Shown: piece by piece, positions 1 to 31,196 of the stretch | Position numbering within the stretch: position 1 is the first letter of the stretch | Layout of the letters: each line of letters starts with the position of its first letter | NCBI RefSeq assembly: GCF_030867145.1 | Contig: NC_134428.1 | Coordinates: 8,122,001-8,186,000, forward strand | Direction of reading: 5' to 3' | Origin: Opisthocomus hoazin | Lineage: Eukaryota; Chordata; Aves; Opisthocomiformes; Opisthocomidae | DNA: 64,000 nt | The notes under the pieces: model-generated | The model's input: the letters and a program-made list of their open reading frames with translations, nothing else | What the model was told of the DNA's origin: nothing | Databases searched by the model: none | Made by a program: the position numbers and the translations under genes

Positions 1-21334
<21,334 letters not shown>

Positions 21335-21689
21335 GGCGCGCGGCGCACCCCTGCCTCCCCCCACCGCCGCCAGAGCGCTTCCGGAAACCGCCCCGCCGCG
21401 CGTGAGCGCTCACGTGAGCGCCGGGGGGCGGGGCGGGGCGGCCGCCATCTTCCGCCGGGGGGCGGCGGGCTGGGGCCAGGGTCGGAGGGGGCGGGTGGTG
21501 ATTGGAAAGCGGGTTATTTGCGTTTGATAGCTCGAATGCCGCGTGAACTGGGCTTGTGTCGAGTTGGGACAGGAACAGAGCCTTTGAGAAGGTGTCGCTG
21601 TCCTACACGGTGAAAAAATATACCTCAGCAGTACTTTTAAAAAATTAAATTTCCTCAAAAAAAAAAAAAAAAAATCGAAGGTCAGTTTG

Positions 21690-21924
21690 CTGCGGGCTCT
21701 GGCTGGGGAGAAACGCGGTGAGGGAGCAGACCGGCACAAAGCGTCGCGGGTGCGTGTCTCCGCGGGCCGCTGCGGGAGGGATCGCTCGCCGCAGCCAGGC
21801 CCTTCCCTGCCCTCCCGTGAGGCGGGCGCGGGGCTGAGGCGGCGGCGGGAAGGGGGCTGCCCCGCTCTGCCGGGGGAGCCAGCAGCGGTGCGGGGCGCGG
21901 CCCGCCGTTTGGGTGTCCCGCCGG
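21690..21924 (+). other. BFAR: Probable BFAR non-coding exon 1
   Basis: Within the CpG island, ending CCGG then GTAAGTGG. The next plus-strand acceptor with a coding link is at 22980 (TTGCTTTGCAG). The left boundary is a guess, and no BFAR coding start lies here. Confidence 0.45.
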
Positions 21925-22980
21925 GTAAGTGGCGTGGCGGGTCTGCCTTCCGGAAGGATCTTCGCTTGGCTGGGAAGAGGCGCGTTGGTAAGCGGAGCGG
22001 GGTCCCAGGCGCGCTGGTGACTCGGACTGCCGGGGTTCGGTTCGGTTCTTTACTTGCTGGTGCCGTGTCCGGGCGGAGAGGCGGTGAGCTGGTAGCGGGC
22101 AGGGGGGTGTCAGCACGTCGCGCTCCCGCAGCGCCCGAGGAGAGGGTCGTGCCGGTTTGATAGCTCCCAGCGCGGGGTGACCGATCAGTGACCGCGGTCA
22201 GTGTGTTTCTGAAGGAACTAGGCGCAGCCGCCTCAGAGAATACAGTAGGAACAGCCAGCAAATCGGTCCGTATTTTTGGTAAGCTTGGAACAATCTGAAA
22301 CTCTTCTCCTGTGTGCGTTTTCTGGAACACCAGCAAAGAGTGATGGCCAGTAGAGCTGACACGGCGTTCAGCCCTGCGCTGAGGTGGCGAGCAGGTCGGA
22401 GCAGATCAGTCCCTTGTAATTCTGGAGCGTGCGTGACTTTGTGGATCAACTCCCCCCCCCCCCCCCCCCCCCGACATTGCCCAGCAGTGTCGAACATTGA
22501 CCTTTGTTGGTGATGTTTTATTCCCTAAGCTTGAAAGGAAAGAATAGTGATGGAGTAAGTTAGATCATTATGCTACACTGGTGTTTTATTTTTGTATACG
22601 CTGGTGGTATTTTCTAATTATATTTCTTTTGATTGGTGTCTTTCACTAAAACCTTGGTTGCAGATACTGTCAAGAGTCATCTGAATCACAGTTAGCGAGG
22701 TTTTTTCTTTCACTTTCGTGTGTTACGTAAAGCAGGAAAAGAAGATACAGGGAGATGGAGCTGAGTTGTTTGCGTCTAGAATCTGGTTTGGATTGTAGTT
22801 CGTAATGAATAAGTTGTTGAAATAGCAGAAGATTGTGTTTTGTTTTGGGGAGAGCTGAGTTAGTTAAAAAGTTTAAAACCATCAGAGCAACAAAAGAATT
22901 GCAATGATAAATTACACTGCTTGCAATTCAAAACTTCTGTGGTAACTTTTCCGAATGAGGTTTATCTTGTTGCTTTGCAG

Positions 22981-23040
22981 AAGTAATGCCTTACCTGGTT
23001 TGAAGATCTGAGGCAGCTTTCTGTTTGCGTAAGGCGTAAA
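22981..23040 (+). other. BFAR: BFAR 5' UTR part of exon 2 with short uORF
   Basis: Follows the acceptor ending at 22980. An upstream ATG at 22986 opens a five-codon frame (MPYLV) stopping at 23003, 38 bases before the BFAR start. Such an element could reduce main-frame initiation. Confidence 0.6.
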
Positions 23041-23306
23041 ATGGAAGAAGATGAGACTCCACAAGGTGAAACGGAGAGGGCAAAAGTTGAAACGCGTGCT
23101 GCTCCAGAGGTCGGTCGGCAGATATCAGTTAGCGAGTTCCTTTGCCACTGCTGTTACGACATTCTGGTCAACCCCACCACCCTGAACTGTGGGCACAGCT
23201 TCTGCAGACATTGCCTAGCCCTGTGGTGGGTATCGTCCAAGAAGAATGAATGCCCTGAATGCAGAGAAAAATGGGAAGGGTTCCCCAAAGTCAACATCCT
23301 TCTCAG
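23041..23306 (+). CDS. BFAR: BFAR coding exon 1 (RING)
   Basis: Residues 1-89. It holds the whole C3HC4 RING finger, CHCC...NCGHSFCRHC...CPEC. Donor GTGAGT. Confidence 0.96.
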
Positions 23307-26300
23307 GTGAGTGTGATAAGACATTTCTGGATTTCTAAAACCACCAAGTTAGTCATCTGGTTTCTTGTGTTTGCTCAGATTTTCGTAGTTTATTGGTAAT
23401 CTGAACTGTCACAAAGATGTGTAAAGCCTGAAGTCTCTCATGTTCTGCACTTGTTCTGAACTGTTCGAGCACGGAACTAAGTGGTGGGTTGGTTGGCTTT
23501 GTTTTGGTTTGGTTTTTTCCCCTTCTGCGTTTTTTGGGGGGTGGAGGGGATGGACCCTTTTTTAGTATTGAGACGCTTGCATCTTTTAATACAGCTAGTT
23601 GTTTCCTGATAATTCTGAGTTAGAACGATCTTTGATAACTGTGTAATTATTTCTGTAATAGGAATTATTTGTAGGAAGAAATGTGATCTTATTGCAGAAC
23701 AAAGCTAGAAATAATCAATTCCTTGTCTTGAATTACCCACAAGTTCTTGTGTTAATAATGCTTTATCTTAGGTTAATATTTTAATAAACAGATGGTAGGA
23801 TTGGTGGTAGGCTCTCGTGTTGTCTGTTGCTTCGCATTTTTGAATAATCAAGGCTTGCCAGTAGCACACACAATTCTAGTGTCATATAAGACATAAGATT
23901 TATCTTTTTGGTGATATTTTAAGTTCCTCTATCTTTAGAAGCTAAGGAGGTTGTTGTTTGAAAGTAATTGATTTAAGTTTACTAAGTGACTAATGTTAAT
24001 AATTATTAGTGACTAATGTTTCTTTGTTTTCAAAGATTGCAGTCTTTAGTAGAGGCTGGAAAACAAAAATCCAAAAATTAGTCCCTTTTTTGAATGTTAA
24101 GCCTCAGTGGTTACAGTACAATGACAAGTATTTTTCCCATTAGGGATGTTATTGAAAAGCTATTTTCTGATGCCATTGAACAAAGAAAAGAAGATATTCA
24201 ACAAAACAGTGACATAGCACGCAGCTTAGCAACCTTCCAAAAATACGGGAATGACCAGATCCCTGCGGTTCCGAACACAGGAAGAATTAATCCTCGAGGA
24301 GGAGGGTTTTTCTCAGGAGTTCTGACAGCTTTAACATGTGTAGCAGTAAGTTTCATCTCATTGGTTTTCCGTATTTACTTCATTAAGCATGTGATCGAAT
24401 GTACTTAAATTACATGCACATAAAAAAGACGGACAGCACAGAAGAGGCTTCAGCTGAGTGCAGTAAATAAGGCAGCATTCAGAGCTGTCTGTCAGGAACT
24501 ATAATTGCACTATACAGCAAACAGAAGTTAGACAAATTGGGTAAAACTTCAGGATACTTTCTTATAACCTGAATATTCTAGGGTCCATAAAAAGGAAGAT
24601 TCTAGATGTCAAGCCCCACAATACGTGTTTATTTGTATCATTAATATATTTGCTTTTCAGGTAAGGGATCTCTTTTTTTCTCCCCCCCCTCCCCCCCCTT
24701 TTCTTTTTTTTTTTTTTTTTAATCTACCTACAGGTAGTTCTGCTTGGATATCACTGGAGTAGCAGAGAATTTGAAGACGATCTTCTTGTCCACAAGCCTG
24801 TTGCTAAATGGACTGCTGAGGAAGTGATACGTTGGCTAGAGCAGCTGGGCCAATGGGCTTCACATTATAAAGAAAGATTTTTGCTGGAGAAAGTGAATGG
24901 AAGGTGAGAGGCCTAATTTGTCACTTGATTGGACTACTGGATGGCTTTCGCTAGGGGTGGTATATTGTGAAATGACTGTACTTCGTTCCACAGATTGTGG
25001 GAATATTCTGTTGATGTATCAGAATAAAATTCAGGGGAAATTTTAACACTTTTAGTTGGAAACTTTAGTAGTAGATATTGAGCAAGCTAACTGACCATTT
25101 TCTAAGAACTTTTTAAAATGCTGACAACGTAGACTGAAATGTTACTGAAAGTGAAATCTACTAATGTGTTTATCCACCCCTCCCACCTTCTCTTTCTTGT
25201 GAAAATATGCGTATGCTATACGCATTGTTGCATTCCACCCAAGAGCTCTAGGTTTGATTTCAGGAGACCAGACTAGATCTGTGAAGTACTGAAGAACTGT
25301 GTTCAATAATAGCCAACAAGCTGATAAATTTGCATGCTGAAAGCAGGCAAGAGAAAACTTGAAAAGAAGGATAATTAAAACCCAGGCTCTGAGACGCAGT
25401 TGATTCAGAACACTTGATACGGAAAGTAATCCAAAAGGTGATACCTTCTATCAGTAGTTTATTGTTTCGGTATGTAATTGCTGGTTTGTTAGGCATAGCT
25501 TTTTGGTGAAGAGGCTCTGTTTATCTTCTGAATTCTTCCGCTTTTGTAGACTCCTCCTGACACTGACAGAGGAGGATTTCACAAGAGAGCCTTACAGTAT
25601 AGAGAACAGTAACCACAGAAGAGCTATTATGGCGGAACTGGAATGTGTGAAAACTTTAGGCGTTAAACCACCACAGAACCTTTGGGAATATAAGGTAAAT
25701 TTTACATAAAGTCTGTCACGCATATTAAGTATTTTTAAAATAATATTTTTAAAAGAAAATTCTCCTAAAGCCACGAGCAGTGTTAAGGTAGTAGAATTAC
25801 CCTTGTAAAAACTGCTCAGTTGATAGAACTGTTGTATTTGAAAAATGGCCCTTTAAAAAATGATTGTCAGTAAAGTCTTAAGAACTGGCGTGCCCCATTC
25901 CATTTTATTTTTTCGTTGTTTGAAACTTGATAATTTGATACCTTTCAGGCAGTAAATCCAGGAAAATCACTCTTTCTTCTGTACGCTCTGAAGAGTTCTC
26001 CAAGACTCAGTATGTTATACCTATATTTGTTTGATTACACAGAAGCTTTCCTACCTTTCATCCACACAATTTGCCCTACTCAAGAAGACAAGTACGAAGA
26101 TACTGTCACAAAACTACTAGTAAGTGTTCAAAACATTAAATATGCTACTTGCTTTAGTTATAAGCATTTTAAGACTAGCAGCATAAAAACACATGATGCA
26201 ATTACACCGTTTCATCTCTTTACAACACAACTGAAAATATCCTAAAAAGTAAGTGGTTCCTCGATTTTATTGTATGTGATCACCGGTGTTGTGACCGTTG

Positions 26301-27922
26301 CCTTCAATAAGATTGATTTAAGGCTTTTAAAACTTCAGATCTGTGAACTGATTGTTTTGAAGTTCACATGACTATGGGAAGGCTGTTCACTCCAAATACT
26401 TGTATTTTAGCAAATGGCATTATAAGGTCTCGCTGTCTGTGATGTTTTGTTCTAATCTAGTGGCAATTACTGGGTTACAGTATTATCTACCAGAAAGTAC
26501 AGTAAAGATAAATTACTGCTTTCAGTGTGTGAAAAAAACAGTTTTTCAACAAAAGAGTAGTGGAAATAATCGAGTATTGTGTCTGTTTAATAGAAAATTG
26601 ATGAACAGTCTTTTTTTCCTAATTTACAGGACCTTAAAGATCCTTCTTGGAAACAGTGGAGAGAATTCATTGTAAAATACTTATTTTTGCCATACCAATT
26701 GATAGCTGAATTTGCCTGGGATTGGCTGGACGTGCACTACTGGACATCAAGATTTATAATTGTAAACGCCATGTTGCTCTCTGTTCTGGAATTATTCTCC
26801 TTCTGGAGGCTCTGGTCAAGAAGGGAATTGAAGTAAGTCTTACTGAGCTTGTTGAAGAGGGTAGGAAGTACATGGCCTTTTAATAGAAAGGAACAGTCTC
26901 ACGATTTCATGGTTGCTCACTGAAGTGACAGTGTCTAACCACAACTCTGAGGTCAATAAGAGCATGTGAATCTGAACCCGCACGTATACTAGTACTCACT
27001 CTTGAATATCTTTATTGCTGTGAATGCTTGGAAGGGTTTCTTATAGCTGGTTTTACTGATCAGATGTAGCAAATGCAGTAACAGTAATAAGCGTGTTCAT
27101 AACCATTGGGTAAATACTAACTCTTCCCTTGAGAATTGCCTTTTATGGTAACTGGTATTAGCTGTCAGCTGGGAACTAAATACATGAGAATTTTGTCATG
27201 ATACGCTTACAATATAGTTACTAAAGGATGAGTCCTCCGGATTGTAAGTGAGTTTAGATACACTGAGATTATTTCTGATAGGTGATCAGAATTGCTGTTT
27301 TCAGTCACTGCTTTGGCCTTCATTCAGGCATATTAATATTACTTGATAATTGCTGTGATCCTTTATTGATAGTTTTTAGAGCTTGCATAGGAGAAATTCT
27401 TGTGGTGTAGGCTGCCTTTTCCTTTTCTCAGCCAGCAGCTAGAGGGCAAGACAAGTCCAAAAGAAAGCGGAATGTGGAAGTCATCTAGGACAAATGTGGA
27501 ATTTGACCACTTTACCTTGCTGTGCTTTGTGGTCTGAATAAATTGACTTAATGCTTCCTCATATAAAATCTAATATTTTAAGAAAGTTTTTCTGGAGTGC
27601 AAAATGATATTTTACAGGTACCTGAGTAAGGACTAAATAATTTGAGGCTGCAGCACATACTAGCTTTTCTTAGAACGGTGAAAACAAAACAGAAAGTTCC
27701 TCTAAGCCTCTCCCTTTCCTTTTTCACAGGACTGTTCCTCACAGAATGTGGAGACATTTCTGGAAAGTCTCAACCCAGGGTCTTTTTGTTGCCATTTTTT
27801 GGCCTTTTATTCCTCAGTTTGTCTGCAATTGTTTGTTTTACTGGGCCTTGTACTTTAACCCAATTATAAACATTGATCTTGTGGTTAAAGAAGTAAGGCG
27901 TCTGGAGACGCAAGTTCAGTGA
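23041..27922 (+). CDS. BFAR: BFAR, bifunctional apoptosis regulator (RING/SAM E3 ligase)
   Basis: ER-membrane RING E3 ubiquitin ligase that in mammals links extrinsic and intrinsic apoptosis control and turns over BI-1. Seven coding exons joined by eye (23041-23306, 24144-24345, 24734-24903, 25550-25694, 25949-26119, 26630-26832, 27730-27922) keep frame and give 449 residues; the human protein has 450. The C3HC4 RING uses C35, C38, C50, H52, C55, C58, C71 and C74. A membrane segment lies at about 140-163, the SAM domain at about 182-250, and two more membrane segments at about 360-379 and 403-428. A 5' non-coding exon is likely at about 21690-21924. The ATG has A at -3 and G at +4, and a short uORF precedes it. 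It is divergent from PARN and convergent with PLA2G10. Confidence 0.97.
24144..24345 (+). CDS. BFAR: BFAR coding exon 2
   Basis: Residues 89-156, DVIEKLFSDAIEQRKED through SGVLTALTCVA. It ends inside the first membrane segment. Acceptor CCCATTAG, donor GTAAGT. Confidence 0.95.
24734..24903 (+). CDS. BFAR: BFAR coding exon 3 (SAM, first part)
   Basis: Residues 157-213, VVLLGYHWSS then KWTAEEVIRWLEQLGQWASH. The acceptor CTACAG follows a C- and T-rich tract at 24678-24720. Donor GTGAGA. Confidence 0.95.
25550..25694 (+). CDS. BFAR: BFAR coding exon 4 (SAM, second part)
   Basis: Residues 213-261, LLLTLTEEDFTREPYSIENS and on to NLWEYK. Acceptor TTTTGTAG, donor GTAAAT. Confidence 0.95.
25949..26119 (+). 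CDS. BFAR: BFAR coding exon 5
   Basis: Residues 262-318, AVNPGKSLFLLYALKSSPRL and on to DTVTKLL. Acceptor CTTTCAG, donor GTAAGT. Confidence 0.95.
26630..26832 (+). CDS. BFAR: BFAR coding exon 6 (membrane segment)
   Basis: Residues 319-386, DLKDPSWKQWREFIVKYLFL and on to SRRELK. The hydrophobic stretch FIIVNAMLLSVLELFSFW is a membrane span. Acceptor TTTACAG, donor GTAAGT. Confidence 0.95.
27730..27922 (+). CDS. BFAR: BFAR coding exon 7 (C-terminus and stop)
   Basis: Residues 386-449, TVPHRMWRHFWKV through the membrane span GLFVAIFWPFIPQFVCNC to VRRLETQVQ and TGA. Acceptor TTTCACAG. Confidence 0.95.
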
Positions 27923-28930
27923 CTGGGACTGGAACTTTGGAGCTGTTTAGCTTCTAAAAATGGACACTTGAAATAAGCTTTGCTTTTCTTCCCCATATAT
28001 GTGGCAGTGAAAGTGGCAGATTACGTTAACCAAAACATATAAAAAAGCCTTAAGGTAAGTTACTCTTAAACCGGCTGATTACAAATCTGAGGATGGGCTT
28101 TATTATCTGAAAGGAATTTTCTATTAAAAAAAAAAAAAATTACATTCCCGGTTTAGCCATGTAGAACTTACACAGTCGTGTCAGCCTATTTTTGATCAGT
28201 TCAAATTTCTCTGTTCTGCCGTGAACATTCTGGTTACTTTCAAGCCCGCATTAAAATCAGTGTCTTCCTGAACAGCTGCAGCAATTTGTTTTTTTGTTTG
28301 TTTGTTTGTTTGTTTTTTTACCCTTGGCATTTCATACCAGCAATGTGTTCCTCAACTGAAGTTTGCCAAAGGAAAGCTCTTCCTGGGTAGGCTTGACCTT
28401 GAAAGAGCTTCAGTGTTTTCAGGCTGCTTTACGTGTGAAATTGTGACTGTCAAATACACAGTCTCATAGCAGAGTTTGTTCTAAAATTCCTGCTGTTGAA
28501 GGCAAAAGCTGCTTGAGTTTTCTTGTCTCTTGGAGAATGTGGTGATTGCCATTAAAGATTTTTTGTTCAGATCAGTTAGACTTCATCAGTGGCTTCTTCA
28601 AAGCTCTCCTCTTGATGTCTGTTGCTAATTCTTCAGTTCAGGGTTATCTCTTAAAAAGGATGATTTTGGAAGAGTGATCTGATGCTGTAATTACATCTGA
28701 CTGCAATATAATGTGTGTATCTAGATTTGTGATCGAATGTTAACTGGAAAGTTATTTTGTGTAAACAGGATTGCCCTTTGCTCATGTTTGGGTTTTTTGA
28801 CTGAAGCAGGTTAGATTTTTCAAGGGGTTTGTCGCCTTGCGCTCTACATTGGTTTGTTTGGTTGTTTTTCATTTGTGTCATTAATATGAACTTTAAATTT
28901 GCCTGTGAATATTTTTAAAGATTAAAGATC
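27923..28930 (+). other. BFAR: BFAR 3' UTR candidate with ATTAAA signals
   Basis: AT-rich sequence after the stop codon. Candidate poly(A) signals ATTAAA occur at 28551 and 28921, the latter followed by a T-run near 28969. A GTTT microsatellite lies at about 28287-28318. Which signal is used cannot be told from sequence. Confidence 0.4.
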
Positions 28931-29113
28931 TCTTTTGAAATCTTCATCCTTCCTAAAGAACTGTTACTTTTTTTTTTTTAATATTGAAGTACTTGTCATT
29001 AGCGTTGTCCTCTGCAAACTTGTTGTGTAGCCCTGCATCTTTAAGTAAGTTGAGGTGGGTGAATGTAGATGTAAGACACCCCTCGTTCTTAAACTGTTAA
29101 AATCGGCAGTTAT

Positions 29114-30071
29114 GAATCATAGAATCATAGAAAGTTGTGGGTCGGAAAGGACCCCTAGAGGTCATCTAGTCCAACCCCCCTGCAGCGAGCAGGGACACCA
29201 CTAACTAGATCAGGTTGCTCAGAGCCCTGTCCAACCTGGTCTTGAATGTTTCCAGGGATGGGGCCTCCACTACCTCTCTGGGCAACCCGTTCCAGTGTTT
29301 CACCACCCTCATTGTGAAGAATGTCTTCCTTATATCCAGCCTAAACCTACCCTGTTTTAGTTTAAAACCATTACCCCTCATCCTGTCACTGTTGTCTCTG
29401 ATAAAAAGATTGTCCCCATCTTTCCTATAGGCTCCCTTTAAGTACTGAAAGGCTGCAATCGGGTTTCCCCGCAGCCTTCTCTTCTCCAGGCTGAACAAGC
29501 CCAACTCTCTCAGGCTGTCCTCATAGGAGAGGTGCTCCAGCCCTCGGATCATTTTTGTAGCCCTCCTTTGGACCCGCTCCAACAGTTCCATGTCCTTCTT
29601 GTGCTGAGGGCTCCAGAGCTGAACGCAGTAGTCCAGATGAGGTCTCACCAGAGCAGAGTAGAGGGGCAGAATCACCTCTCTCGACCTGCTGGCCATGCTT
29701 CTCCTGATGCAGCCCAGGACACGGTTGGCCCTCTGGGCTGCCAGCGCACATTGCCGGCTCATGTCCAGCCTTTCGTCTATCAGTACCCCCAAGTCCCTCT
29801 CAGCAGAGCTGCTCTCGATCCTTTCATCCCCCAGCCTGTATTGATAGCGGGGATTACCCCGACCCAGGTGTAGGACCTTGCACTTGGCCGTGTTGAACCT
29901 CGTGAGGTTCACACAGGCCCACCTCTCCAGCTTGTCCAGGTCCCTCTGGATGGCATCCTGTCCTTCTGGTGTCTCAACCGTACCACTCAGCTTGGTGTCA
30001 TCTGCAAACTTGCTGAGGGTACACACTCGGTGTCACTGTCCATGTCATTGATAAATATATTGAACAGCAAA
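29114..30071 (-). mobile_element. CR1 LINE, 5'-truncated, open 273-codon RT fragment
   Basis: The 3' tail at 29114-29135 (ATCATAGAATCATAGAA on plus) and the 'tcatctagtccaacccccctgca' block are CR1 hallmarks. The minus strand carries an open frame at 30026-29205 for the end of the CR1 polymerase: FADDTKL catalytic box, then [39 protein letters not shown] and the terminal [19 protein letters not shown]. No stop interrupts it, so insertion is fairly recent. It lies just downstream of the PLA2G10 3' end, in the same orientation. Confidence 0.95.
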
Positions 30072-31050
30072 AAGTGAAAAAACGAATGTGAAAATGTGAA
30101 AGTCAAAAAGTGTATTATTCAGCAATTTGTCTTACTGAGTTCTCTTCCTCAAAGGTTTCAAAGAACTATGAAGTGACCCTAGCTAAAACCACCTTTACAC
30201 GCTTATGAGGTGTGTACGCTTCTGAATTTTGCAAACTCGTGCTCTCCAAGAGCAAACACTTATGGAAAAGGCAGTTGATCCCAGTGACTGCTGCTTTTTT
30301 CATGTACCTGTCTTGGTGACGGTTTGCATTTGCACTTTTAAACCTGGCTCTGAAGTTGTAAGGGTAGAACTTCCCCCTGTGCCCACAGGAAACTCAAGGT
30401 GTACATACAGTAAGAAGCTTGAGCCGTATCGAATGAACAACTTCTTAGAAAACTGTATTTAAAAAGTAAATACTAGAAAAAATGAATTATATTAGGCATT
30501 TTTTTAATACAGGTACAACTACTTCAGGTGAATGAGATGCAAAAGTTAAATTAGGCTTCACAATAAGTGTTTAATATAGGTGAGAGGGCTCTTTGTGCTG
30601 AGACTGTCACCTCATGCGTTTCTTCTGGTCCGTTCAAAGTTAACAAATGCTAAGGTAAACGTTAGTGGGAAAGTCTGATTTGTATCTTCTAGTCAGCGGA
30701 GTGAACGGGGGTGAAAAGTTTACAGTGAACGATACCATTCACCTGAAAAATCTTCGAATATAAACAAAATTAATTTTAAGTCAGTTACTCCTTAAGCTGA
30801 GAAACTCAAATTCCTATTGAGTCAATAAAAGCTTACACACAAGTAATAAACTTGCTTTTCGTCCGTGCCCTGTAGAAGGTAAATAAGAGGATAAATGTTT
30901 ACTTTGGCCATTCTGGGGTGGAGAGGCTGAGGTAGCAGGAAGGAGGATCAAGAAAGGGGAAAATCATTTGTTGTCGCTACGGTGACAAAACAAAAAGTCA
31001 CTTTAGGTTTAAATACACACAGAGTTTTCATGAAGGCTGATGTCATATAT
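30072..31050 (-). other. PLA2G10 3' UTR / downstream sequence
   Basis: AT-rich, with no recognisable coding content on either strand. A minus-strand ATTAAA (TTTAAT on plus near 30570) could be a PLA2G10 poly(A) signal, but this is weak. Confidence 0.35.
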
Positions 31051-31196
31051 CTAATACCTGCACAACGGCTGAATGTCACCACACCTGAAGTCTGGCCACA
31101 AAAGGTATTTTGTGTGATAGGGAGCTCTCGCAAAACATTTGGCAGCTTCACGGTCACACTCACATGCCATTTTTTGACATTCGTCTTCTAGTGATT
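31051..31196 (-). CDS. PLA2G10: PLA2G10 exon 4 (C-terminus)
   Basis: [20 protein letters not shown] then [20 protein letters not shown], ending PLCRY and TAG. Acceptor TCTTTCAG. Confidence 0.95.

Noticed and set aside
21410-22336. 308-codon minus-strand open frame across the CpG island
   Set aside because: GC-rich sequence rarely contains stops. It is antisense to the probable BFAR first exon, has no recognisable domain and is rich in Pro/Arg/Ala.
29114-29140. Short repeated ATCATAGA units as a CRISPR-like or satellite repeat
   Set aside because: These are the normal octamer tail of CR1 LINEs.
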